Source: Anaerolineae bacterium
Lineage (GTDB): Bacteria; Chloroflexota; Anaerolineae; B4-G1; SLSP01
Direction of reading: 5' to 3'
DNA length: 5,987 nucleotides
Assembly (NCBI GenBank): GCA_016934645.1
Contig: JAFGSL010000274.1
Coordinates: forward strand, 1-5,987
The position numbers and the translations under genes were made by a program. Positions 1-5,621 of this stretch are shown in pieces. How positions within the stretch are numbered: position 1 is the stretch's first letter; every line of letters starts with the position of its first letter. The notes under the pieces were generated by a model. It did not search any database. It was not told the origin of the DNA and saw only the letters and a list, made by a program, of their open reading frames with translations.

Positions 1-71
1 CTGCTGCATGCTGCCAGGCTTATGGTAAGTATACTGAGTACTAGCAATAGTTGTGTTATTCTCTTGAACAT
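1..71 (-). CDS. Putative lipoprotein, N-terminal fragment (runs off left end)
   Basis: Only the first 23 codons are in the window. Read on the minus strand, the protein begins MFKRITQLLLVLSILTISLA and continues ACS. This is a lipoprotein signal peptide: a basic start (K3, R4), a hydrophobic core, and a canonical lipobox L19-A20-A21-C22, so C22 should be lipidated after signal peptidase II cleavage. The start is well supported by AGGAG on the minus strand at 84-80, eight bases before the ATG. The gene follows the large secreted-protein gene in the same direction with an 87-bp gap and no convincing terminator, so co-transcription is plausible. The mature protein lies outside the window and its function cannot be inferred. 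The lipoprotein call is firm; the rest is unknown. Confidence 0.8.
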   Translation of the reverse strand, partial: MFKRITQLLLVLSILTISLAACS

Positions 72-79
72 TTTTTGTT

Positions 80-84
80 CTCCT
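80..84 (-). promoter_or_regulatory. Shine-Dalgarno site of the left-end lipoprotein gene
   Basis: AGGAG on the minus strand within AAAGGAGAACAAAAA, eight bases from the ATG at 71. It fixes the start of an otherwise very short partial gene. The stretch 85-158 between it and the preceding stop codon is AT-rich and shows no obvious promoter or strong terminator. Confidence 0.75.
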
Positions 85-158
85 TTGAATTTCTGTGATC
101 GTGTGTTTTTTTGAGCATTGTTTTATAGATTTGACAAATCTTTCATCAAGACGGCCGG

Positions 159-3100
159 CTATTCAAATAAGAAATCGGTGTTCGGAATCTCCGGCATAGC
201 GATCGGTTCGGCGTACAGATACGCGCCGGTGGGGAACAGAAAGTCCGCGCCTAAAATCTGCAAGCGCAGCGCGTCTAGTTCTGTCTGCTGCGCCTCGGTC
301 AAACTCTGGCCGACTTGGGCAAAAGCCGCCGCGTAGCGGGCGATGATGTCGCCGTCCAACTCGCCGTACTGCGCCATCAAGGTAAGGACGACGGTCTCGT
401 CGGGCACGCCGCCGGTCATGAATTGGCGCAATAACGTGGAGACCTCTTCCCGCCGGTCTACAATGGCATACAGAGATGGCTTTTGCTCCATTACCAAATC
501 CGTGATAGTCGCTGCTTGTCCTGGCGTGAGGACTTGCAGAAAGGCTTCCCCCATCTCGGCAGTGAGCGTGGTGGGAATACTGTAGCCGGGATTGCCGACA
601 GCAGGCGCGTCCTTCATATAGAACGACCCAAAGTACGTCCCTTGTCGTTCTGGGCAAAAGTAGACGTCGGCATCCAACGATCCCACGTACCAACTGAACA
701 TATCGCCCGCGTAGGTCATCACCGCCACCTTGACATCGTGTTCCAGTCCTTGCAAGTCCTCCGGTTCATCCACATCAGGCCAGGTGAGCATCCCCGTGCC
801 GGCCAATGCATCCAGGTACGCGCGCTGCTCAGCGTCAAAGCCGGCAATCATCGTACCCATCACCTGTGCCCGCTCGTAGCTGATCTCGCCATCCAGCCGG
901 TAGAGGGCCGCCGAGTACGCCTGCACCGCTTCGAGATCGAGCCCGGTAGCACCGGCGGGCAGGTCGCCCTCCAGAAGGCGGCGAAACGCATCCATCAGCA
1001 CAAAGCGGTCATAAGCGTATTGGTTGATGGCATCCACCTGCCCCTCGGCCAATGTAATCAGATCGGCGCGTTGCGTGGGTGTGAGGACGTGCAGCATGTT
1101 AAGCGCGGCGCGGGTGAGGAAATCGGTATTGTGGCCCATGCCGGTGGGGTCGTTATCCCGTAGATACTGAAAGCCCCAGAAATCGGCCACCTTACCAGGG
1201 GGGAAGAAAGAGTCCGCGCCCAAATTGCCCGTCAAAAAGGCTAAGCCGTCAAAGGCGATGGTGTTGCGCTGTGCCTCATCAGAGAGCGTCTGTTCAATGG
1301 TGTGATCGGGGACGGGGTCCGTGTCGGCGGTGAGGTTTCTGCCAATCAGCGGCAAATAAATCTTGTGCGCTGGCGTCGTAACACCGCTGACGGTAATGGT
1401 AGCCGTGTCGGTGTCTTGCGCCCCGTCATCATCAGTAACGCGCAGCCCGACGGTAAATGTGCCTGAGATTCTGGCGTTGAAGATAGCTGTAACCATAGTC
1501 AGATCATCGTATTGTCCATCGCCGTTGATATCCCATTCATAGCTGACAATACTGCCATCGCTGTCGCTGGACCCCGAACCATCCAGCGTGATCTGGTCGC
1601 CCACCTCGCCGCTGTAGGGGCCGCCGGCTTCGGCGGTGGGAGGCGTGTTCTGCACGCCACTGTCAGCATCGCGCACCAGGCGGACGTAGTTGTAAATGCG
1701 AATGGCGTCGCCCTGCGGACCGTTGCCGGTGGGCCAGTCGGCGGGATCGCCCGATTTGGGGTCGCTGCGTTGCGCTCCCGCACCGTGTACATCTACCCAA
1801 GCATTGTTCATGTAACCCAGCGCGCGGCCAAAGGCTACATACGCACCCGCGGCCCCGGGGGTATCGGTCCAGTTGGCGTGGGTGGTGCTGCTCCAATAAA
1901 AGGGATAGTCGGCTTCGCCTCCTTCGTTGGTGATGGCGGTAGCGTCGAAGAGCGGGTCAATCGCGGCGGAACTCGTGGTGTCGGGCGAGCGGGTGTAGTC
2001 CACGATGCTTTGCAGTTCCTTGACGTTAGGGAGTCGCCAGTCATCGTGGCCCAAGTAGTTGGCCGCGTTTTGGGTCTCCACCCAGGCCAGGGCTTCCTCC
2101 CAGTTCAGCCCCTCGCCACTGTCGGACTGCGCCCACATCAAGCTCGTAGCATTGTCGGTGATGGTGCCGTCGCCATTATCACTGAAGCTGTTGACGCCAT
2201 AGTCCGTATTTTCACGGGCGCAGATTACAAAGAAGGTCTTGTCCTGTCCCATCAATGTGAGTCCGTAGCCTTTGATGCGGCCATCGGCAAAGTTGACGCC
2301 GAAGAGCAGTTGTTCAGACGTGGTCGCCACGTATAAGGAACTGGAAGCATACTGAGCATCAATAATGCGCTCGCCGGCGGCTGTGTCGCCGTAAGCAAAG
2401 TCGAAGTAGTTGGTATCAATAAAGGGCACCAGGCCAGAGGTATCCGTGCCATTGTAGCCACTAGGGTCGAGGCCGCTGAAGTCAATCAATGAGTAAAGCT
2501 GTTTGATGTTGGGTAACTGCCAGTCGTCATAGTCGCCCAACGACAGTCCGGCGCAGTAGTTGCCTGCCGCACTGTAGGTCAACTTGTCGTCAGCGTCAAT
2601 GTCACCGTCGCCATCGGTGTCGGGCGACTGTTGCCACATCAAGCCGGTGACGTTGTCCGTGACCGTCCCGTTGCCGTTATCCGTGTAGCTGGGCGCGTTG
2701 CCGGTGATCTGCGCATCCTGTCCGTAGAAGGCGGCGCCCTCTGCTGGGCACGTGATCTCCGGGCTGTCGCCGTAGCACGCGGTCTGCCCGGTATCCACAA
2801 TGGGGTACGCCACCGTCGTGCTATGCGCCGTGGTGAACAGAAAATCCGTATTTGGGATGGTGGGGATGCTGATCGGTTCCGCGTACAAGTACGCGCCATC
2901 CGGGAACAGGAAGTCAGCCCCCAGGATTTGTAGGCGCAGATCATCCAGTTCTTCCTGCTGCGCCGTGGTCAAACTCTGGGCAACCTGGGCGAAGGCCATA
3001 GCGTAGCGGACGACGATGTCGCCGTCCAGTTCACCGTAATCCTCCATCAGGCTGAGGACGGCGGCTTCATCCGGCGATCCACCGCTCATAAACTGGCGCA

Positions 3101-4118
3101 ATAGCGTCGCCACATCCTCCCGCCGCTCCACAATCGCGTAGAGAGAAGGCTTCTGCGCTTCCACCAGCCCCGTGATACCGGCGGCCTGCTCTGGGGTGAG
3201 GACTTGCAGAAACGCCTCCCCCATCTCGGCGGTGAGCGTGGTGGGGATGCTGTAACCGGGGTTGCCGACGGCCGGGGCATCCTTCATATAGAACGAGCCG
3301 AAGTATGTTCCTTGCCGCTCCGGGCAGAAGTAGACGTCCGCGGCGATGTCGCCGGCGTACCAACTGAACATATCGCCCGCGTAGGTCATCACGGCCACCT
3401 TCACATCATGCTCCAGCCCTTGTAGCTCTGCTACTTCCGCTACCTCAGGCCAGTCGAGCATCCCTTGCCCTATCATTGCGTCGAGGTAGGTGCGCTGCTC
3501 GGCAGTGAAGGCACTGATCTGCGCGCCCATCACCTGCGCGCGCTCGTAGCTAATCTCGCCATCAAGCCGGTAGAGGGCCGCGGAATAGGCTTGCACAGCG
3601 GCTTGATCCAGACCGGTTGCCCCCGTTGGGAGATCGCCATCCAGAAGACGGCGGAACGCATCCATCAGCACGAAGCGGTCGATGGCATACTGATTGATGG
3701 CGTCCACCTGGCCCTCGGCCAGCGCGATCAACTCGGTGCGTTGGGCCGGCGTGAGGACGTAGAGCATATTCAGCGCGGCGCGGGTGAGGAAATCAGTATT
3801 GTGGCCCATCCCGGTGGGGTCGTTGTCGCGTAGATACTGGAAGCCCCAGAAGTCGGCCACCTTCCCCGGCGGGAAAAAGGAATCCGCGCCCAGATTGCCG
3901 GTGAGGAACGCCAGCCCATCGAAGGCGATGGTGTTACGTTGCGCGCCATCCGAGAGCGTCTGCGTGATCGTCATCCCTGCGTCCTGTGGGGGCGGCGGGG
4001 GCGGGGATGACGGCGGCGTGGCGGCGAGGCTGGTCTGAGCATAGACACCTTGATGAATAATGAGACATAGAGCCAAAACAAAAAACACAGTGAACATTTT
4101 CCAATATTTGACGTACAT
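159..4118 (-). CDS. Large secreted multidomain protein: duplicated LTxxQ-like helical module, two DUF1566/Lcl_C domains, PKD domain
   Basis: Residues are numbered from the upstream ATG at 4124 (1321 aa). I prefer the ATG at 4118 (M3), because GGAGG at 4130-4126 is seven bases from it and only one base from 4124. Order: signal peptide 1-29 with likely cleavage GVYA/Q; Pro-rich linker 36-46; helical module 1 at 55-430 with LTPAQ, FTAEQ, LTPEQ and LTTAQ motifs; DUF1566/Lcl_C at about 440-636, with Cys450/459/524/636 and an acidic Ca-loop-like DTDGDGDIDADD from 502; second DUF1566 at 647-818; PKD domain 829-913 with a further Asp-rich loop DINGDGQYDD; KIYLPLIGR 921-929; helical module 2 at 945-1320, about 85% identical to module 1 by hand alignment with no gaps. 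No catalytic site is recognised. DUF1566 and PKD domains usually occur in exported surface proteins, so a cell-surface or extracellular binding role is inferred. LTxxQ motifs recall the Spy/CpxP periplasmic family, but similarity beyond the motif is unproven. Confidence 0.9.
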   Translation of the reverse strand: MYVKYWKMFTVFFVLALCLIIHQGVYAQTSLAATPPSSPPPPPPQDAGMTITQTLSDGAQRNTIAFDGLAFLTGNLGADSFFPPGKVADFWGFQYLRDNDPTGMGHNTDFLTRAALNMLYVLTPAQRTELIALAEGQVDAINQYAIDRFVLMDAFRRLLDGDLPTGATGLDQAAVQAYSAALYRLDGEISYERAQVMGAQISAFTAEQRTYLDAMIGQGMLDWPEVAEVAELQGLEHDVKVAVMTYAGDMFSWYAGDIAADVYFCPERQGTYFGSFYMKDAPAVGNPGYSIPTTLTAEMGEAFLQVLTPEQAAGITGLVEAQKPSLYAIVERREDVATLLRQFMSGGSPDEAAVLSLMEDYGELDGDIVVRYAMAFAQVAQSLTTAQQEELDDLRLQILGADFLFPDGAYLYAEPISIPTIPNTDFLFTTAHSTTVAYPIVDTGQTACYGDSPEITCPAEGAAFYGQDAQITGNAPSYTDNGNGTVTDNVTGLMWQQSPDTDGDGDIDADDKLTYSAAGNYCAGLSLGDYDDWQLPNIKQLYSLIDFSGLDPSGYNGTDTSGLVPFIDTNYFDFAYGDTAAGERIIDAQYASSSLYVATTSEQLLFGVNFADGRIKGYGLTLMGQDKTFFVICARENTDYGVNSFSDNGDGTITDNATSLMWAQSDSGEGLNWEEALAWVETQNAANYLGHDDWRLPNVKELQSIVDYTRSPDTTSSAAIDPLFDATAITNEGGEADYPFYWSSTTHANWTDTPGAAGAYVAFGRALGYMNNAWVDVHGAGAQRSDPKSGDPADWPTGNGPQGDAIRIYNYVRLVRDADSGVQNTPPTAEAGGPYSGEVGDQITLDGSGSSDSDGSIVSYEWDINGDGQYDDLTMVTAIFNARISGTFTVGLRVTDDDGAQDTDTATITVSGVTTPAHKIYLPLIGRNLTADTDPVPDHTIEQTLSDEAQRNTIAFDGLAFLTGNLGADSFFPPGKVADFWGFQYLRDNDPTGMGHNTDFLTRAALNMLHVLTPTQRADLITLAEGQVDAINQYAYDRFVLMDAFRRLLEGDLPAGATGLDLEAVQAYSAALYRLDGEISYERAQVMGTMIAGFDAEQRAYLDALAGTGMLTWPDVDEPEDLQGLEHDVKVAVMTYAGDMFSWYVGSLDADVYFCPERQGTYFGSFYMKDAPAVGNPGYSIPTTLTAEMGEAFLQVLTPGQAATITDLVMEQKPSLYAIVDRREEVSTLLRQFMTGGVPDETVVLTLMAQYGELDGDIIARYAAAFAQVGQSLTEAQQTELDALRLQILGADFLFPTGAYLYAEPIAMPEIPNTDFLFE
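165..1292 (-). repeat. Helical module, copy 2 (codons 945-1320 of the secreted protein)
   Basis: Second copy of the 376-residue module, ending one residue before the stop codon. By hand alignment it differs from copy 1 at about 56 of 376 positions with no insertions or deletions. Differences concentrate in the LTxxQ helices and linkers. The N-terminal 65 residues, the block QGLEHDVKVAVMTYAGDMFS, and the block around the single cysteine (C1157, matching C267 in copy 1) are almost unchanged. The DNA carries many silent differences, so the duplication is not recent. Confidence 0.85.
2835..3962 (-). repeat. Helical module, copy 1 (codons 55-430 of the secreted protein)
   Basis: First of two 1128-bp in-frame direct repeats, offset by exactly 890 codons from the second. 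It runs from QTLSDGAQRN to IPNTDFLF. It is itself made of two related units, about residues 79-260 and 261-417. Each begins with a similar AD-x-x-F-x-P block, includes an F/W-G-F/S-F/Q-Y segment, and carries LTPxQ, an LDG(E/D)I motif and a second T-x-x-Q motif. The family is not recognised beyond these motifs. Confidence 0.85.
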
Positions 4119-4125
4119 TTTCATA

Positions 4126-4130
4126 CCTCC
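4126..4130 (-). promoter_or_regulatory. Shine-Dalgarno site deciding the start of the large secreted protein
   Basis: Minus-strand TAGGAGGT just precedes two in-frame ATGs. The first (4124) is one base from the GGAGG core, too close for normal initiation. The second (4118) is seven bases away and is the likely start. The two starts differ by two residues, and both leave the signal peptide intact. Confidence 0.7.
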
Positions 4131-4146
4131 TATAGATTAGAGATTG

Positions 4147-4180
4147 GAAATTAGAGGGTAATGACTTCATTTCTAATTTC
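4147..4180. repeat. 8-bp inverted repeat in the probable leader of the large gene
   Basis: GAAATTAG at 4147-4154 and CTAATTTC at 4173-4180 are perfect complements around an 18-base loop. The flank holds further ATTAGAG/GGAAATTAG echoes (4135-4156). The repeat would lie in the 5' leader of the minus-strand gene. It is AT-rich and would form only a weak stem, so it may simply be degenerate intergenic repeat sequence. Confidence 0.4.
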
Positions 4181-4209
4181 TGCCTTCTGTCTTCTTCTGA
4201 CTTTATCAA

Positions 4210-4238
4210 ATAATCGTCGTGTGCCATAGTGTTGCCAA
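4210..4238 (-). promoter_or_regulatory. Candidate sigma70-like promoter for the large secreted-protein gene
   Basis: On the minus strand, TTGGCA (4238-4233, five of six matches to TTGACA) is followed after 17 bases by GATTAT (4215-4210, four of six matches to TATAAT). It would give a leader of roughly 80-90 bases. The spacing is ideal but the -10 box is weak, and promoter rules in this lineage are not certain. Confidence 0.35.
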
Positions 4239-4282
4239 TCACGCTTTTGCACCCCCAACGATGATAGCGATCACCCGTTCGT

Positions 4283-4296
4283 ATGACAGTTGTCAT
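4283..4296. promoter_or_regulatory. Palindromic operator-like site in the divergent intergenic region
   Basis: ATGACAGTTGTCAT is a perfect 6+6 palindrome around a GT centre. Another ATGACA half-site lies at 4315-4320. It sits between the candidate promoter of the secreted-protein gene and the kinase start, where a dimeric regulator could act on both. No regulator gene is visible in the window, so the binding protein is unknown. Confidence 0.4.
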
Positions 4297-4351
4297 GGGT
4301 ACATAACGCGATGAATGACAGGAAACATAAGCAAGTAAAGCGGTTCTATAC

Positions 4352-4357
4352 TATAAT
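4352..4357 (+). promoter_or_regulatory. Candidate -10 box of the histidine kinase gene
   Basis: A consensus TATAAT ends six bases before the kinase ATG at 4364, overlapping TATACT at 4347-4352. No good -35 box lies 16-18 bases upstream. If TATAAT is used, transcription would start at about the ATG itself and give a leaderless mRNA. The nearby GAAGG at 4358-4362 is too close to the ATG to act as a normal ribosome binding site. Confidence 0.35.
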
Positions 4358-4363
4358 GAAGGT

Positions 4364-5611
4364 ATGAAAGAGAACGGAACTGAAAGTAACATCACATGGT
4401 TATTATATTGGGTCGTGATTTTGTCGGCAGGGTATTTGGTCGCGCTGGCGACCATTGATCATGTGCTTTATACGCGTCCAATCTTCGCCCCAGTCTATTA
4501 CCAGATCAATGGCCTGGCCCTTCTCGTTGTCTTAGGGTTGATTTTAGCCTCTCGCAACACGGCCCGCTTGCGCGCGACCCTTTTGCCGCTAGTCATCATC
4601 TTACTTTCGATTCCTCCTATCGTGATGGCGCATTTGGTAACGCACCGGATGCCGCCTATCCAGGCCAGCGGCCCGGAAGCGGTTATGCTGCGGACGATGC
4701 CACTATTGTTGATGGCTCTGGTTTTGACAGCTTGGCAATATGGCTGGCGCTATGTGTTGCTCTTTAGTGGTTGCATCGCGGTGTTTACGCTAGGAATGCA
4801 GCTTTACTTTTACCGTCCGGGCGGGGCATCTCTGCTACCGCCCTTAACCATTTTGCTAATTCAGACAATCAGCTTTTTGATCACTGGCTATTTCATCAGT
4901 ATGCTACTCAAACGATTGCAACAAGAGCAAATAGCACTAGCAAAAGCCAACTCGCAATTGACCCATTACGCCAGTACATTAGAGGAACTGACCATCAGCC
5001 GGGAGCGGAACCGGATGGCGCGCGAACTGCACGACACCCTGGCGCACACCCTCAGCGCCTTGTCGGTGCAATTGGAAACAGTGAAGACTTATTGGGACGT
5101 TGACTCCAAAGCGGCACAACAGATGCTGGATAAATCACTGGGGGCCACGCGCTCCGGCTTGCAGGAAACGCGGCGCGCGCTCAAATCACTGCGAGCTAGC
5201 CCGCTGGAGGATATGGGACTGTCGCTGGCCTTGCGTCAGATGGCTACGGAAACCGCAGAACGCGCCAACTTACAGCTAAATCTCTCGATGCCTACCCATT
5301 TCCCTTCTTTGCCCCAAACGATAGAGCAGTGCCTCTACCGGATAACCCAGGAGGCTACAGCCAACGTAGCGCACCACGCCAATGCCCGCACACTGACGGT
5401 GCAACATCTCTCGAACGTCCATAGTCTCCTTCCTGTTGCCGGGCATTTTCTCGCCTCCTCGTGTAGGTTTCCACACAGGAGTATGCCCGAGTTGAAGGAG
5501 TTACGCTACTGGCCCACTTTAGCCGAAAACGCGTGGCCCAGTTTGGGCGAAAACACCTGGTCCGTCTTGGGTGAAAACACCTGGCCCAGTATCGCCCGAA
5601 AGATGACATAA
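4364..5611 (+). CDS. NarL-type sensor histidine kinase, truncated in the ATPase domain (foreign C-terminus)
   Basis: A membrane sensor kinase of the HisKA_3 type, which normally phosphorylates a LuxR/NarL-type response regulator. About six hydrophobic helices lie at residues 11-180, with little extracytoplasmic domain. A coiled linker follows (184-212), then the H box RMARELHDTLAHTLS with the phosphoacceptor H223 and the usual HD pair. The dimerisation helices run to about 290. The HATPase_c N box is present (CLYRITQEATANVAHHANAR, N334), but authentic sequence ends near Q347 (about 5404). The DxGxG and following G boxes are missing. Residues 348-415 are instead encoded by the antisense of an IS21-like left end, including four 8-residue repeats of the WPSLGENT type. 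It should not bind ATP normally and is best regarded as a disrupted gene, although the frame stays open. The usual partner regulator gene is absent from the window. Confidence 0.85.
   Translation: MKENGTESNITWLLYWVVILSAGYLVALATIDHVLYTRPIFAPVYYQINGLALLVVLGLILASRNTARLRATLLPLVIILLSIPPIVMAHLVTHRMPPIQASGPEAVMLRTMPLLLMALVLTAWQYGWRYVLLFSGCIAVFTLGMQLYFYRPGGASLLPPLTILLIQTISFLITGYFISMLLKRLQQEQIALAKANSQLTHYASTLEELTISRERNRMARELHDTLAHTLSALSVQLETVKTYWDVDSKAAQQMLDKSLGATRSGLQETRRALKSLRASPLEDMGLSLALRQMATETAERANLQLNLSMPTHFPSLPQTIEQCLYRITQEATANVAHHANARTLTVQHLSNVHSLLPVAGHFLASSCRFPHRSMPELKELRYWPTLAENAWPSLGENTWSVLGENTWPSIARKMT
5396..5446 (-). pseudogene. istA: istA-like transposase, N-terminal remnant
   Basis: The minus-strand ATG at 5446 has GGAGG at 5458-5454, seven bases upstream, an ideal spacing. 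It encodes MPGNRKETMDVREMLHR. MDVRE(M/L)L-R is how I recall many IS21-family IstA proteins beginning, just before their N-terminal helix-turn-helix. The frame then enters antisense kinase sequence (QCAGIGVV onward), so only about 17 authentic codons remain and no catalytic region is left. The match is short, so confidence is moderate. Confidence 0.5.
5440..5489 (-). promoter_or_regulatory. Hairpin pairing the istA Shine-Dalgarno and start codon
   Basis: On the minus strand, CGGGCAT (5489-5483) pairs with ATGCCCG (5446-5440), which contains the istA start codon. CTCCT (5481-5477) pairs with AGGAG (5459-5455) of the Shine-Dalgarno site. GTGTGG (5476-5471) pairs with CC-T-ACAC (5468-5461) around an AAA loop, with one bulge. 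In an RNA covering both arms, the initiation region would be closed. This resembles the way other insertion sequences block transposase translation from outside transcripts. Confidence 0.6.
5506..5601 (-). repeat. Four tandem 24-bp direct repeats (probable transposase-binding sites)
   Basis: Units lie at 5506-5529, 5530-5553, 5554-5577 and 5578-5601, back to back without spacers. The minus-strand core is close to GGGCCAGGTGTTTTCGCCC. The two middle units and the outer unit at 5578 are most alike; the innermost (5506) is the most diverged. On the plus strand they add four 8-residue repeats to the kinase tail (YWPTLAEN, AWPSLGEN, TWSVLGEN, TWPSIARK). Confidence 0.8.
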
Positions 5612-5621
5612 GGAACAGGCT

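Larger units (their letters stand above)
5396..5608 (-). mobile_element. IS21-family left-end relic
   Basis: Read in the minus direction this segment has the layout of an IS21-family left end. It starts with a TGTCATC tip at 5608, followed by four 24-bp direct repeats (5601-5506) like the multiple terminal transposase-binding repeats known for this family. A leader hairpin and the start of an istA-like transposase gene follow. The element stops abruptly after about 17 istA codons, where kinase sequence begins; the two overlap ambiguously at 5396-5404. The rest of istA, istB and the right end are missing, as is the kinase's own 3' end, so an insertion followed by deletion, or a one-ended event, is inferred. 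The family assignment rests on the short MDVREMLHR start and the repeat layout. Confidence 0.6.

Noticed and set aside
127..141. Terminator between the large gene and the left-end lipoprotein gene (AGATTTGACAAATCT)
   Set aside because: It is a short AT-only stem with a tiny loop and no following U-tract on the minus strand, so it is too weak to call.
163..693. Long minus-strand frame of 176 codons within the large gene
   Set aside because: It is a shifted frame of the secreted-protein gene, rich in Arg and His from GC-rich codons, with no ribosome site. The equivalent shadow recurs at the other module copy (3067-3363).
483..1163. Plus-strand open frame of 226 codons opposite the large gene (and its counterpart at 3465-3833)
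   Set aside because: It is antisense to the repeated module and is mirrored at the second copy because the DNA is duplicated. It has no initiation signal and no recognisable domain.
1512..2336. Plus-strand open frame of 274 codons
   Set aside because: Antisense to the DUF1566 and PKD coding region. The Gly/Ala/Val/Arg-rich composition is typical of a shadow frame, and the sense-strand domains are unambiguous.
3934..4296. Minus-strand frame of 120 codons spanning the intergenic region
   Set aside because: It overlaps the start and signal peptide of the real gene in another frame and has no ribosome site. Its C-terminus is an out-of-frame reading of the Pro-rich linker.
5506..5601. CRISPR array
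   Set aside because: The 24-bp units are contiguous with no unique spacers and diverge between copies. They fit terminal IS repeats better.
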